Shown piece by piece: positions 1-12,264 of a stretch of 64,000 bases of DNA. The notes under the pieces were generated by a model. The model saw nothing but the letters and a program-made list of their open reading frames with translations, had not been told where the DNA came from and made no database searches. The position numbers were made by a program, and so were the translations under genes. The number at the start of each line of letters is the position of its first letter. The first letter of the stretch is position 1. The DNA comes from Lactobacillus sp. (lineage in GTDB: Bacteria > Bacillota > Bacilli > Lactobacillales > Lactobacillaceae): positions 1,240,001-1,304,000 of the forward strand of contig JAKVNR010000001.1 of assembly GCA_022483245.1 (NCBI GenBank), read 5' to 3'.

Positions 1-1325
1 TAAGTAATCGAATACTTCGAGTGGTCAACTAAAATCAGGAGTGACTTGTCAGTCGCCGCATCCATCGCTTCTTCTGGCGTCATAAAGACATCTTGGTCTT
101 CTTTTTCCTCCCGCATTTTGTCAATTAACCGGCCAACATCGAAATTAACCTGGTCAGTATCCAAAATCACGTGCGCCTTAGCTTGGTGCAGGCGGGCAAT
201 TTTAACCAAACCTAATCCAGAACCGATCGCGTCCATATCAGGCCGCTTATGCCCCATGACAAAGACCTGGTCAGCATCTTTGAACAATTCACTTAAAGCG
301 TTCGACACCATCCGGGCCCGGACTCTAGTCCGCTTTTCCATTGGGTTAGACTTGCCGCCATAGAAGTGCGCCTGCTTGCCAGGGTCACGAACAACTACTT
401 GGTCGCCGCCCCGGCCTAAAGCCAGGTCCAAATTAGATTGAGCCATATCGGCAATATCATTAAGCTTATCGCCGCCAGAAGCAATCCCGATTGACAAAGT
501 CAGCGGAATATTGCGCCGGCTGGACTCAACCCGCAAATTTTCTAATAGTGAGAACTTATCGTCTTCCATCTTTTGCAAGTCACTAGCGTGGGCTAGCATC
601 AGGAAGTGGTCCTCATCTACCCGTTTCAAGTAGGCGTTGAATTTTTCAGCATAAGCATTCAAAGCACTTGAAACGTAGTTACTCATGGTCGATACACTCT
701 GGTCGCCCATTGATTGGCTCAATTCATCATAGTTGTCGATGAAAATTTGCCCAATGGCCAAGCGTTCATTTTGATAGCGTTCCTCAATCCGCGCATAGCG
801 AGTTACATCTAGCAGATAAACTACGCCCAGATCATCTTGCACGCTCATTTCAAAAGTCCGCTGACCCCACTTAACCAATTGATTATCGGTTTTATGCTCA
901 TTAATAGCCGACGTGATCAAATCATTCAGTTCTGGGTCTAGGCCAGCAATTGTATGACCAATGACATCTTTATCTTTTAAATACAACTGCAAATATGGGT
1001 TAACCCATTGCACTTGATAGTGTTCATCATAAAGCATGATTCCCATCGGCATTTGAATCATTGCTTCCTGCTCGCCGCGCTTAATGCGGTAAGACAGGTT
1101 AGACACGAAATTATTCGTCAAATCGGCGACAATGTAGGCACCATAAATGACGCCAATCAGGGCTAATACCCAAATCAGCAGCAAAGCCAGGCCAAACCAA
1201 AGATTGATAAAAAAGCAGACAACTGTTGCTAGCAGCAACAAGCCTAAAACTGAAACAACTGAAGCAGTCAGTCGTGAATCTTTGATAAAAGCTGGCAATT
1301 CCAACTTTCGTAACAAACCCTTCAT
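1..1325 (-). CDS. gdpP: Cyclic-di-AMP phosphodiesterase GdpP (partial, 3' end outside window)
   Basis: Hydrolyses c-di-AMP at the membrane. The reading frame runs open from ATG 1325 to the window edge, giving about 441 of the usual roughly 650-670 residues. Two membrane helices (about residues 20-65) are followed by a PAS-like region, a degenerate GGDEF domain and the start of the DHH phosphoesterase domain, with GHKRPDMDAIGSG near residue 355. ATG 1325 is preceded by an AGAGAGG ribosome site, and a TATAAT (minus strand, 1381-1386) sits upstream. It lies downstream of the rpsF-ssb-rpsR operon but is separated from it by a terminator. The missing part should hold the rest of DHH and DHHA1. The c-di-AMP-binding protein CbpB is encoded in the same window (43564-44034). 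Confidence 0.95.
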   Translation of the reverse strand, partial: MKGLLRKLELPAFIKDSRLTASVVSVLGLLLLATVVCFFINLWFGLALLLIWVLALIGVIYGAYIVADLTNNFVSNLSYRIKRGEQEAMIQMPMGIMLYDEHYQVQWVNPYLQLYLKDKDVIGHTIAGLDPELNDLITSAINEHKTDNQLVKWGQRTFEMSVQDDLGVVYLLDVTRYARIEERYQNERLAIGQIFIDNYDELSQSMGDQSVSTMSNYVSSALNAYAEKFNAYLKRVDEDHFLMLAHASDLQKMEDDKFSLLENLRVESSRRNIPLTLSIGIASGGDKLNDIADMAQSNLDLALGRGGDQVVVRDPGKQAHFYGGKSNPMEKRTRVRARMVSNALSELFKDADQVFVMGHKRPDMDAIGSGLGLVKIARLHQAKAHVILDTDQVNFDVGRLIDKMREEKEDQDVFMTPEEAMDAATDKSLLILVDHSKYSIT

Positions 1326-1416
1326 ACAGGTCCTCTCTTGTTTACTTTCATCCCATTTAAAAGCACACTGTTACTAGTTTATTATACTCTACTGACTACC
1401 ACTACATAAAACAAAA

Positions 1417-1441
1417 AACCGTTCGCAATTAGCGAACGGTT
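1417..1441 (-). terminator. Terminator after rpsR
   Basis: Ten-base perfect stem (AACCGTTCGC / GCGAACGGTT) with a 5-nt loop. On the minus strand it is followed by a T-rich run, so it ends the rpsF-ssb-rpsR transcript. The plus side also carries Ts, so it may work in both directions. Confidence 0.85.
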
Positions 1442-1459
1442 TTAATTTTCTCTTTTAGA

Positions 1460-1696
1460 TTAGTCTTCTGCAACAAATGGCAGCAGGCCCATGATCCGGG
1501 CACGCTTGATTGCAACAGTCAACTTGCGTTGGTTCTTAGCGCTAGTGCCAGTAACCCGACGTGGCAAGATCTTGCCTCTTTCAGAGATAAAGCGCTTCAG
1601 CAAATCAACATCTTTGTAGTCAACGTAGTCGATGTGATTAGCTGCGATGTAGTCGACCTTACGGCGACGACGGCCACCTCTTCTAAATTGAGCCAT
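1460..1696 (-). CDS. rpsR: 30S ribosomal protein S18
   Basis: 78-residue basic protein of full family length, part of the S6:S18 pair in the small-subunit platform. Recognisable by the [13 protein letters not shown] start, the central [22 protein letters not shown] block and [17 protein letters not shown] 1696 has an AGGAGCT ribosome site. It is the last gene of the rpsF-ssb-rpsR operon, 30 nt after ssb, and is followed by a strong terminator. Confidence 0.97.
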   Translation of the reverse strand: MAQFRRGGRRRRKVDYIAANHIDYVDYKDVDLLKRFISERGKILPRRVTGTSAKNQRKLTVAIKRARIMGLLPFVAED

Positions 1697-1726
1697 GATC
1701 CGCAGCTCCTTTCTTTATGAAATTAA

Positions 1727-2248
1727 CTAAAACGGCAGGTCATCATCAGAAATATCGATGGTCTTGCCAGAATCCGCAAACGGATCAGCTGGCTTAGGTT
1801 GTTCTGGCTGAGTAGCTGGCTGACTTGGCACGCTATTATTCGTGCTTGGTGCATTCCGGTTTGGATTAAAGGCTTGACCTTGGTCGCCGCCATTAAATCC
1901 GCCGGCTTGCTGCCGAGCTTGCCGCTCACGACGCGACTCTAAGAATGAGAAGTTATCAACGACGACTTCCGTCACATAAACTCGTTGACCATCCTTATTC
2001 TCATAGCTGCGCGTTTGCAACCGTCCATCAATCCCAACTAGCGAGCCCTTGGACGTAAAGTTAGCAAAGTTCTCTGCTGCTTTCCGCCAAATGACGCAGT
2101 TGATAAAATCTGTATCACGTTCGCCTTGATTGTTGGTCCATTGACGGTCAACAGCTAAGGTAAACGAAACGACTGAGATGCCACTACCGGTAGTACGCAA
2201 ATCAGGATCACGCGTTAAACGGCCAACAAGTACAACTCGATTGATCAT
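1727..2248 (-). CDS. ssb: Single-stranded DNA-binding protein
   Basis: 173 residues. The N-terminal OB fold (about 1-110) starts with [19 protein letters not shown] Gln/Asn/Pro-rich flexible linker follows, and the protein ends in the acidic tip DDDLPF, which recruits repair and replication partners. It binds single-stranded DNA as a tetramer. It sits between rpsF and rpsR, the standard Firmicutes arrangement, so it is co-expressed with ribosomal proteins. Confidence 0.97.
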   Translation of the reverse strand: MINRVVLVGRLTRDPDLRTTGSGISVVSFTLAVDRQWTNNQGERDTDFINCVIWRKAAENFANFTSKGSLVGIDGRLQTRSYENKDGQRVYVTEVVVDNFSFLESRRERQARQQAGGFNGGDQGQAFNPNRNAPSTNNSVPSQPATQPEQPKPADPFADSGKTIDISDDDLPF

Positions 2249-2293
2249 ACTAGTGACTCCTTTCCTAATTCACGGTCTAAATACAATACAAAA

Positions 2294-2590
2294 CTATTTG
2301 CTCAAGTTGACGGTCATTGAACGCAAAACGCGGTCGTCAATGTGGGACAGACGGTCAAATTCGTTGACAGCTTTGTCATCACTAGCCGTAAAGGTCATGA
2401 TGTGATAAGTACCTTCACGATACTTTTCGATTTCATATGCAAAGCGTCTCTTGCCCCAGTCTTTTGAGTCAACCATTTCGCCGCCGTTATCAGTTACGAT
2501 CTTATCGTAACGGTCGATAAGGGCCTTCTTAGTTTCTTCATCAATATCAGGTTTGATGATGTAAGTAATTTCATACTTTCTGGTTGCCAT
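2294..2590 (-). CDS. rpsF: 30S ribosomal protein S6
   Basis: 98 residues starting [15 protein letters not shown], normal length for S6, which pairs with S18 in the 30S platform. A longer open frame exists to 2668, but ATG 2590 is directly preceded by an AAAGGAGGTG ribosome site and gives the family N-terminus, so I use it. It is the first gene of the operon. The leader upstream (2611-2641) can fold into hairpins and may be an autoregulatory site. Confidence 0.96.
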   Translation of the reverse strand: MATRKYEITYIIKPDIDEETKKALIDRYDKIVTDNGGEMVDSKDWGKRRFAYEIEKYREGTYHIMTFTASDDKAVNEFDRLSHIDDRVLRSMTVNLSK

Positions 2591-2610
2591 GACTGAATAC
2601 ACCTCCTTTT

Positions 2611-2641
2611 GGACTAAATGGTCCCTGCATGGCTGCAAGGA
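2611..2641 (-). promoter_or_regulatory. Structured rpsF leader (possible S6:S18 autoregulatory site)
   Basis: On the minus strand a 9-bp stem (GTCCTTGCA / TGCAGGGAC, loop GCCA, two G-U pairs) lies just before a second, competing dyad (GGAC...GTCC) that abuts the rpsF ribosome site. Many bacteria regulate rpsF through an S6:S18-binding leader. The diagnostic CCG bulge of that motif was not clearly seen, so the assignment is tentative. Confidence 0.4.
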
Positions 2642-2693
2642 CAAGGAGTAATCATATATTACTCGCACTTAGTTATCCTATCATAGATCAAAA

Positions 2694-2752
2694 AAAATAC
2701 CAATCATTTTCGCGTGATCCTATCTTTAATTACGCAAAAAAGTTGGTATTTA
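2694..2752 (-). terminator. Terminator after gyrA
   Basis: Outer arms AAATACCAA / TTGGTATTT with an inner TTTTGCGT / ACGCGAAAA pairing, followed on the minus strand by a run of Ts. A long imperfect hairpin that closes the recF-gyrB-gyrA transcript. Confidence 0.75.
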
Positions 2753-2770
2753 GTTTTTTATTTCAAAAAA

Positions 2771-5254
2771 TTATTCTTGCTCTGAGTCAGGCGCTTGTTG
2801 ATCCTCTGCTTCGGTTTCATTGCGGACAATCGTCGCTGTTGAAACTTGATCATGGTCATCAACTCTTACTAACCGAACACCTAAAGTATTCCGGCCAGTT
2901 TGGGAAACATGATTCAGTTGGAAGCGAATCATAATGCCCTGTGCGGTAATCGCCATGACACTGCAGTCTTCATCAGCTGGCTTAACAACAATCAGACTTG
3001 CTAGTGGACCATTCTTTTGACTGACATTGACCGTCTTTACACCTTTACCGCCGCGGCCTTTCACTGGGTATTCGCTGGCTGGTGTTTGTTTGCCGTAACC
3101 TTTTTCAGAAACGACTAAAACTTGATCATCTGCATCCAGAACGCCGGAGCCGATGACATAGTCATCTGCCCGCAAGTTAATGCCGCGCACGCCGGCTGCT
3201 GTTCGGCCCATCGCCCGAACATCGCTTTCGTTAAAGGTAGTCGCATAACCAGCATGCGTTCCGATAATGATGTTCTGGTGTCCATCAGTCGTCAGCACAT
3301 TAGCCAGTTCATCGCCGTCCCGCAAAGCCAGGGCAATCAACCCGCTATTACGGATGTTAGTGAACTCATCAGTTGCGGTCCGCTTTACCCGGCCTTGTTT
3401 GGTGATAAAGAAGAGGTAGCGGTTTTGGCTATCTTCTGGAATGTTGATGACAGCCTGGATCTTTTCACCATTATCTAATTGGAGCAAGTTAACAATTGGC
3501 AAGCCTTTGGCAGCCCGGCCATAAGCTGGGACTTGGTAGGCCTTCTTAGAGTAAACCTTGCCTTTATTTGTAAAGAATAAAAGATAATCGTGTGTTGAGG
3601 CGTTGACTAAGTGCTTAATAAAGTCATCGTCTTGGACGCCCATGCCGCGAATACCACGGCCACCACGATTTTGGACCTTAAATTCTTTAACTGGCATCCG
3701 CTTAACATAATTGTTGTTAGTTAAGGTAATCAGCACGTCTTCTTTTTCAATCAAATCTTCATCTTCGATTGAAACAACGCTGCCTTCAGCAATTTCTGTC
3801 CGGCGCTGATCACCAAAGCGTTTTTGAATTGCCAGCAGTTCATCGTAGATGATCTGGTCAATCCGTTCAGGCTTAGCCAAAATATCTTTGTAGTCAGCAA
3901 TCTTTGCTTGCAGTTCTTGATATTCAGCTTCAACTTTGTCACGTTCCAAGCCAGTCAACCGAACCAGCCGCATATCCAAAATAGCTTGCGCCTGACGGTC
4001 ATCCAAATCAAAGCGTGAAATCAAAGTTGCCTTAGCTAAATCACTATTTTGACTACCACGGATAATTTGCACAATTTCATCAATGTGATCCAGTGCAATC
4101 CGCAAACCAGCTAAAATGTGAGCCCGCGCTTCGGCCTTCTTCAAGTCAAACTTAGTCCGCCGAGTCACCACATCTTCTTGGTGAGTCAGGTAATATTCCA
4201 GCATTTGCTTCAGGGTCAGGTAATGCGGCGCCCCATCGACAATCGCAACCATATTCATCCCGAAATTGGCTTGCATTTGCGTTTGCTTGAACAAATTATT
4301 CAAAACCACGCTGGCACTAGCATCACGGCGAATATCAATTGTAATCCGCATCCCGGTCTGGTCGGTTTCATCCCGCACACCGGTAATGCCATCAATATCT
4401 TTTTCACGGGCTAAATCAGCGATCTTCTTGATCAGCTCAGCTTTATTCACCATGAACGGGAGTTCCGTGACGATAATTCGCTCACGGCCGCCCTTTTCAG
4501 TTTCGATATTAGTTTTTGCCCGGACAACTAGGTTGCCGCGGCCGGTTTCATAGGCATGACGAATTCCGCCGCGACCCATGATAATTCCACCGGTTGGAAA
4601 ATCAGGGCCTGGAATTGCTTTCATCAAGTCCTTAACTGATGCATCCGGATTCTTCATCAGCAAGTGAATACCGGAAATAACTTCGGTCAAATTGTGTGGC
4701 GGAATATTGGTTGTCATCCCGACCGCGATCCCGCTGGCACCGTTGACTAACAGGTTAGGAATCCGCGCAGGCAAAACAACCGGCTCGTTTTCCGTATCAT
4801 CGTAGTTACGCTGCCAATCAACCGTATCTTTATTGATATCGCGCAGCATTTCAACGGCGATTTTGCTCATCCGCGCTTCAGTATAACGCATAGCGGCTGG
4901 CTCATCACCATCGACTGAACCGAAGTTACCGTGCCCATCGACTAACATATAGCGGTAAGAGAAATCTTGCGCCATATGAGCCATCGCTAAATAAATTGAA
5001 GAGTCGCCGTGCGGGTGGAATTTACCCATAACTTCGCCGACGATTCTGGCTGATTTCTTATATGGCTTGTCAGGAGTAACTCCTAATTCGCTCATCCCAT
5101 ATAAAATCCGCCGCTGAACAGGTTTTAGCCCATCCCGCACGTCTGGCAGGGCCCGGGAAACGATGACTGACATCGCATAATCCAAGAACGAGCTCCGCAT
5201 CGTTTGCGTCAGGTCTACATTCCTGATTCTATGATCTTGCGTATTGTTATCCAT
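2771..5254 (-). CDS. gyrA: DNA gyrase subunit A
   Basis: 827 residues, full length. It breaks and rejoins DNA in the A2B2 gyrase that introduces negative supercoils. The active-site tyrosine is Y124 in [10 protein letters not shown]. The quinolone-resistance region reads [12 protein letters not shown] at residues 80-91. The GyrA-box-like NRGGRGIRG lies in the C-terminal pinwheel half, and the tail is acidic ([13 protein letters not shown]). It starts 10 nt after gyrB in the same transcript. Odd: the residue matching E. coli D87 is Leu89 instead of Asp/Glu (see findings). Confidence 0.98.
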   Translation of the reverse strand: MDNNTQDHRIRNVDLTQTMRSSFLDYAMSVIVSRALPDVRDGLKPVQRRILYGMSELGVTPDKPYKKSARIVGEVMGKFHPHGDSSIYLAMAHMAQDFSYRYMLVDGHGNFGSVDGDEPAAMRYTEARMSKIAVEMLRDINKDTVDWQRNYDDTENEPVVLPARIPNLLVNGASGIAVGMTTNIPPHNLTEVISGIHLLMKNPDASVKDLMKAIPGPDFPTGGIIMGRGGIRHAYETGRGNLVVRAKTNIETEKGGRERIIVTELPFMVNKAELIKKIADLAREKDIDGITGVRDETDQTGMRITIDIRRDASASVVLNNLFKQTQMQANFGMNMVAIVDGAPHYLTLKQMLEYYLTHQEDVVTRRTKFDLKKAEARAHILAGLRIALDHIDEIVQIIRGSQNSDLAKATLISRFDLDDRQAQAILDMRLVRLTGLERDKVEAEYQELQAKIADYKDILAKPERIDQIIYDELLAIQKRFGDQRRTEIAEGSVVSIEDEDLIEKEDVLITLTNNNYVKRMPVKEFKVQNRGGRGIRGMGVQDDDFIKHLVNASTHDYLLFFTNKGKVYSKKAYQVPAYGRAAKGLPIVNLLQLDNGEKIQAVINIPEDSQNRYLFFITKQGRVKRTATDEFTNIRNSGLIALALRDGDELANVLTTDGHQNIIIGTHAGYATTFNESDVRAMGRTAAGVRGINLRADDYVIGSGVLDADDQVLVVSEKGYGKQTPASEYPVKGRGGKGVKTVNVSQKNGPLASLIVVKPADEDCSVMAITAQGIMIRFQLNHVSQTGRNTLGVRLVRVDDHDQVSTATIVRNETEAEDQQAPDSEQE

Positions 5255-5264
5255 CTAAAGCCTC

Positions 5265-8359
<3,095 letters not shown>

Positions 8360-8387
8360 GGATTCAACCCCATTATTTCCACTATCA

Positions 8388-8416
8388 ATTATAACTGTTT
8401 TGCGGGGTGAAAACAA
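8388..8416 (-). promoter_or_regulatory. Promoter of recF-gyrB-gyrA
   Basis: Minus strand: perfect -10 TATAAT at 8388-8393, weak -35 TTGTTT at 8411-8416, 17-nt spacer. Start of transcription would fall about 20 nt before the recF ATG. Confidence 0.65.
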
Positions 8417-8537
8417 TCATTAAGGGCTTTTTTAGGCGGTTTAAGCAAAAATAGCCAATCCCAATGAAGGGATACCCAAATATATAAAAAAAGCTTAGAA
8501 GCAAAATAAACGCCCTTAAACAAAAAAGCACAAAAAA

Positions 8538-8561
8538 ATGCTCCCTCAAAAGAGGGAGCAT
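8538..8561 (-). terminator. Terminator after dnaN
   Basis: Perfect 10-bp stem ATGCTCCCTC / GAGGGAGCAT with a 4-nt loop, followed by seven Ts on the minus strand. It separates dnaN from recF. Confidence 0.9.
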
Positions 8562-8575
8562 CGTCATAAATTAAT

Positions 8576-9706
8576 TTAGAAAGTTCTGACTGGAGTGATC
8601 AGTTGCACAAAATCAACATTATCTTTCCCTGGCAAAACCGTAAATGGCCGCAGTGGTTGGGTAAATTTCATAATAATTTCTTCTGTGACTGAGGCACGCA
8701 ATGCTGCTTGCAGATAATCAGGGTTGAATGAAATTTCCAAGTTCTGTCCGCTCAGGTCCTTAAAGGCAATTTCTTCTTCAACATTACCAATTTCCGGTGA
8801 ATTACCTTGGAGCTTCACTTGTTGATTATCAGCATCCAAAGTCAGCTTAACTACATTGTTCCGGCCCGCATGGGTCAGCAAGCTTGCCCGGTCTAAGGCG
8901 TGTGATAAATCAGCTAAATCGAACTTGACCGTGGTCGTGCTTTCAGTTGGCAGCAAACGGTCAGTATCAGGATAAGTCCCTTCCAGCAAACGTGAATAGA
9001 AGGAAATATTGCCAATCGTGAAGAGAACTTGATTTTCACCTGAATTAACCGTCACTTGCGGATCAGTTTCACCAATAATTCGGGCTAATTCCGTTAAATT
9101 TTTACCAGGAATAATCAAATCAGCCTTAGTCTTTGGACCTTGCTTGAGCTCTATGGCACGCTGGGACAAACGGTGGCTGTCAGTAGCCACGGCCTTGATG
9201 CTGTCAGTGGCAAAAATAAAGCGGACCCCAGTTAAAACTGGCCGGCTTTCTTGGGTGGCAACTGCAAAACCAGTTTCGTTAATGATTTCCCGTAAAGTTT
9301 TGCCAGAAATTTCAAAGGTAGAAGCGGAACCGATTTCTGGTAAGCGTGGATAATTATTGGCATCTAAACCGTTAATCGTAAATTCACTATTTTCAGACTT
9401 GATTTGCGTTTGGAAGCTTTCTTTAACTTCAAAGGAGAAAGTTTTACCTGGCAATTTTTTAACGATTTCACTAAAGAAACGTGCTGGCAGAACAATGGAG
9501 CCAGTTGACTCAACTGTCAAGTCTTCACTCATTGGCAACTTAATTTCAATTGAAATATCAGTATTACTACCAGTTAAAACTAATTCGTCATCAGACAGGT
9601 CTAACTTAATGCCGCTCAGAATAGGAATTGTCGTTCGTGACGAAATGGCCCGCATGACATTATTCAAGTTCTCTAAAAACAGGTTACGATTAACCGTAAA
9701 TTTCAT
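8576..9706 (-). CDS. dnaN: DNA polymerase III beta subunit (sliding clamp)
   Basis: 376 residues, full length, three clamp domains. The processivity ring tethers polymerase and many repair proteins. The start MKFTVNRNLFLENL and the C-terminal FVQLITPVRTF are typical of Lactobacillaceae. An AAAGGAGATAAC ribosome site precedes ATG 9706. It is downstream of dnaA, across a 178-bp spacer that holds the unwinding part of the origin, and is followed by its own terminator. Confidence 0.97.
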   Translation of the reverse strand: MKFTVNRNLFLENLNNVMRAISSRTTIPILSGIKLDLSDDELVLTGSNTDISIEIKLPMSEDLTVESTGSIVLPARFFSEIVKKLPGKTFSFEVKESFQTQIKSENSEFTINGLDANNYPRLPEIGSASTFEISGKTLREIINETGFAVATQESRPVLTGVRFIFATDSIKAVATDSHRLSQRAIELKQGPKTKADLIIPGKNLTELARIIGETDPQVTVNSGENQVLFTIGNISFYSRLLEGTYPDTDRLLPTESTTTVKFDLADLSHALDRASLLTHAGRNNVVKLTLDADNQQVKLQGNSPEIGNVEEEIAFKDLSGQNLEISFNPDYLQAALRASVTEEIIMKFTQPLRPFTVLPGKDNVDFVQLITPVRTF

Positions 9707-9740
9707 AATGTTATCTCCTTTGATAGATTTGGCTGTTTGC

Positions 9741-9874
9741 TTATTTATTATTATATATATATTTATTAGTTGTAGTAGTAGGGCCGGTGAATTCTGTTGA
9801 AAAGCCTTAGCAAGCTTAAAATACCGGAATTTCAGGTGTTGATTCCCTGTGTAGAAATCGGCAATTTATCCACT
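9741..9874 (-). other. oriC: oriC right half: A/T unwinding tract, DnaA-trios, GC cluster, DnaA boxes
   Basis: Reading from dnaA towards dnaN: a DnaA box TTATCCACT at 9866-9874 (one mismatch to TTATCCACA); a weaker box at 9795-9803; a GC cluster GGCCGG at 9782-9787; five trinucleotides TAG-TTG-TAG-TAG-TAG at 9767-9781; then 28 bases of pure A/T at 9741-9768. This is the order of the Bacillus subtilis basal unwinding system (boxes, GC cluster, DnaA-trios, unwinding element). Confidence 0.8.
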
Positions 9875-9884
9875 TGTTATTAAC

Positions 9885-11237
9885 TTAGCGTTCTATAATC
9901 TCTTTTAAATCGGTAACTGAAGATTTGATTTCCGTATCAGTTTTAATCGCCTTAGCGATCTTACTGTGAGCATGCATGACCGTGGTATGGTCTTTGCCGC
10001 CAAACTCTTGACCAATTTTTGGCAGACTGGCATCAGTTAGTTCACGCGACAGATACATGGCAATTTGCCGCGGCACAACAATCTGCTTGACCCGCTTTTT
10101 ACCTTTTAAATCTTCAACTGAGGTTTGGAAGTAGTTAGCGACCACTTCTTGAATGCGGGAAATCTGAATCCCGCGGTCTTTTTGGACCAGCTTTAAATCA
10201 GCCAGTGCTTCACGGGCCAGGCCAACTGAAATATCTTTACGCTCAATCGTTGCATGAGCTTGTACTTTCACCAGCGCTCCTTCTAATTCCCGGATGTTGG
10301 TGTCAACTTGTGAGGCAATATAATCCAAAGTCGTGTTGTCGATTTCTAAACCGTAACCTTCGGCTTTTTTGCGCAAAATGGCAATCCGCGTTTCCAGGTC
10401 TGGTGGTGTAATTTCGACCTGTAAGCCCCAAGCAAAGCGTGAAACCAGTCGTTCTGACAAGTCCGGAATTTCGTTAGGGAGCCGGTCAGAAGTCATGACG
10501 ATTTGTTTCTTATTATTATAGAGAGTTTCAAAAGTATGGAAGAATTCTTCCTGAATCCCCTCTTTTTTAGCAAAGAATTGAATATCGTCAACTAACAGCA
10601 GGTCAGCCTTGCGGTATTTATCGCGGAATTGGTCCTGCGTTTTATTTTTGATGGAATTGATAAAGTCATTGACGAAGGTTTCACTTTGGATGTAAACCAC
10701 GCGGGCATCAGGCTTTTCTTGAAGCCTCTGATGGCCAATAGCCTGCATCAAGTGAGTTTTACCTAAACCAACGCCGCCAAAAATAAAGAGCGGGTTATAA
10801 ATGCTGCCGGGCTTTTCAGCTGCTGCCAAGGCTGCACTGGCTGCTAGTTTGTTGCCTTCACCTTGGACAAAAGTATCAAAGGTGTAGCTATTGTTTAAGT
10901 GCAAGTCGCGACTGATGGGAGCAGTTTTCTTTTTAGCTGGCTCTGGATGAGCCTGCGGAATCACATAGCGTTCGCTAGAACTTTCACCTTTGACCACAAA
11001 CACCGGGTTAATTTCTAAATTGGCAAAGGCATAGGCTTCTTGAATCAATTGGGTTGCCAAGTTTTTCTCCCAGTAGCCTTTAGAAATAGCGGACTCGACC
11101 GTCACGGTCATTTCCTTGGTGTCTGGGTCAAATGCAATGGGCTTGGTATTTTTGAACCAAGCGTTGAAGGCAACTTCACTGAAGTTTTCTTTCATCTTAT
11201 TAATGAAGAATTGCCAAAATTTATTTAAATCAATCAC
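9885..11237 (-). CDS. dnaA: Chromosomal replication initiator protein DnaA
   Basis: 450 residues. Opens the origin and loads the helicase. Domain I is about 1-85. The AAA+ core begins near residue 115, with Walker A GGVGLGKTHLM and Walker B LLLVDDIQFF. The C-terminal domain IV carries the DnaA-box-reading motif GGKDHTTVMHAHSKI. It is flanked on both sides by origin DNA: the box cluster upstream and the unwinding element downstream, in front of dnaN. DnaA boxes in its own promoter region suggest autoregulation. Confidence 0.98.
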   Translation of the reverse strand: MIDLNKFWQFFINKMKENFSEVAFNAWFKNTKPIAFDPDTKEMTVTVESAISKGYWEKNLATQLIQEAYAFANLEINPVFVVKGESSSERYVIPQAHPEPAKKKTAPISRDLHLNNSYTFDTFVQGEGNKLAASAALAAAEKPGSIYNPLFIFGGVGLGKTHLMQAIGHQRLQEKPDARVVYIQSETFVNDFINSIKNKTQDQFRDKYRKADLLLVDDIQFFAKKEGIQEEFFHTFETLYNNKKQIVMTSDRLPNEIPDLSERLVSRFAWGLQVEITPPDLETRIAILRKKAEGYGLEIDNTTLDYIASQVDTNIRELEGALVKVQAHATIERKDISVGLAREALADLKLVQKDRGIQISRIQEVVANYFQTSVEDLKGKKRVKQIVVPRQIAMYLSRELTDASLPKIGQEFGGKDHTTVMHAHSKIAKAIKTDTEIKSSVTDLKEIIER

Positions 11238-11304
11238 GATTTACGCCTCTAATTATTGAAAATTGCAGAATAAAGCAGAGTAATTTTACCATTTTTTTAA
11301 AATG

Positions 11305-11581
11305 TTTTCCACAAGTGAATAAATCCACTGCACAGTTCACAGGGTGTGAATAACTTTTAGAAAAATAATTAACAGTTTTGAAAATTTAGAGAGTCTAAAG
11401 CATTTATCCACAGAAATGACGAAATTTGTAAAGCGTTGAAGCGATTGCATTTGTGAAACACTGATAAACAGTTCAACAAGCATGTGCACAAACTTATTCA
11501 CAACCTGTGATTTGTGGAAATGACTGCTAAAAACCATGTGCATATTTTTTCTAATCGGTGGAGCTCTTATTTTTATCCACA
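11305..11581. other. oriC: oriC left half: DnaA-box cluster between dnaA and rpmH
   Basis: The 467-bp spacer 11238-11704 holds DnaA boxes at 11305-11313 (TTTTCCACA), 11345-11353 (minus strand, TTATTCACA), 11404-11412 (TTATCCACA, perfect), 11494-11502 (TTATTCACA) and 11573-11581 (TTATCCACA, perfect). Weaker matches occur, for example near 11513. The rest of the spacer is A/T-rich, carries the divergent dnaA and rpmH promoters and holds no protein gene. Confidence 0.85.
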
Positions 11582-11632
11582 GTTAACTCGTTAGCTAAGT
11601 CAGAAAAATACTGGCTTTTTTCAGTGTCACCA

Positions 11633-11661
11633 TTGGTATTACAAAAAATTTATGCTATTAT
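11633..11661 (+). promoter_or_regulatory. Promoter of rpmH
   Basis: -35 TTGGTA at 11633-11638, 17-nt spacer, -10 TATTAT at 11656-11661, followed by a GGAGGTGG ribosome site before ATG 11705. It lies 50 bp from the last strong DnaA box. Confidence 0.6.
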
Positions 11662-11704
11662 TAATAAGAAATTGTGCTGCGAGACAGCAATGGAGGTGGA
11701 TGCA

Positions 11705-11845
11705 ATGACAACTAAGAGAACGTATCAACCTAAGAAACGTCACCGTTCACGCGTTCATGGCTTCATGAAACGGATGAGCACATCTAACGGCCGCAAGGTT
11801 TTAGCAAGACGTCGCAAAAAAGGTAGAAAAGTCTTATCTGCTTAA
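11705..11845 (+). CDS. rpmH: 50S ribosomal protein L34
   Basis: 46 residues, very basic, starting [20 protein letters not shown] and ending in the [12 protein letters not shown] tail typical of L34. ATG 11705 follows a GGAGGTGG ribosome site. First gene on the plus side of the origin, followed directly by a terminator. Confidence 0.97.
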   Translation: MTTKRTYQPKKRHRSRVHGFMKRMSTSNGRKVLARRRKKGRKVLSA

Positions 11846-11875
11846 ACCACTGACACTAACGACAGTGGTTTTTTT
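11845..11875 (+). terminator. Terminator after rpmH
   Basis: 8-bp stem AACCACTG / CAGTGGTT followed by a run of Ts. It lies between rpmH and rnpA and probably lowers rnpA expression relative to L34. Confidence 0.8.
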
Positions 11876-11897
11876 AGTCTAATTGGAATGAACTGTT

Positions 11898-12263
11898 TTG
11901 AGAAAGTCTTACCGCGTAAAAACTGAAAAAGATTTTCAAGAAGTGTTTGAAAAAGGTCGGTCGGTAGCGAACCGGGCTTTTGTTATTTATGTCCTGAAAA
12001 AGCCAAGCAACAAGCATTTTCGCGTTGGCATTTCTGTTGGAAAAAAAGTTGGCCATACTGCTGTGGTCCGCAACCGGATCAAGCGCTATATTCGCCAGAC
12101 CATAACTGAAGTCAAACCGGACTTGAATCAGCAAGTTGACTTTTTAGTCATTGCGCGGGTGAAGACTCGTAATTTTGACATGCCGCAAGCTAGAAAAAAC
12201 TTGTTGCATGCGCTGCGCCTGGCACATTTATTGCCAGCAAACAACGAAGAACGAGGAAATTAG
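11898..12263 (+). CDS. rnpA: Ribonuclease P protein component
   Basis: 121 residues. Protein cofactor of RNase P, which trims the 5' end of tRNA precursors. [22 protein letters not shown] and the signature [10 protein letters not shown] (about 54-63) identify it. Initiation appears to be at TTG 11898 with a weak ribosome site. No better ATG fits the family start. It ends 1 nt before the yidC GTG. Confidence 0.95.
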   Translation: MRKSYRVKTEKDFQEVFEKGRSVANRAFVIYVLKKPSNKHFRVGISVGKKVGHTAVVRNRIKRYIRQTITEVKPDLNQQVDFLVIARVKTRNFDMPQARKNLLHALRLAHLLPANNEERGN

Positions 12264-12264
12264 T

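Noticed and set aside
2591..2668. N-terminal extension of rpsF
   Set aside because: The family start and a strong ribosome site are at 2590; the upstream part is the structured leader.
8385..8567. 60-codon minus-strand ORF between dnaN and recF as a yaaA candidate
   Set aside because: Hydrophobic, reads through the dnaN terminator and the recF promoter, and has no S4-domain pattern.
12175..12264. N-terminal extension of yidC
   Set aside because: Overlaps rnpA in another frame and would bury the lipoprotein signal; GTG 12265 fits.
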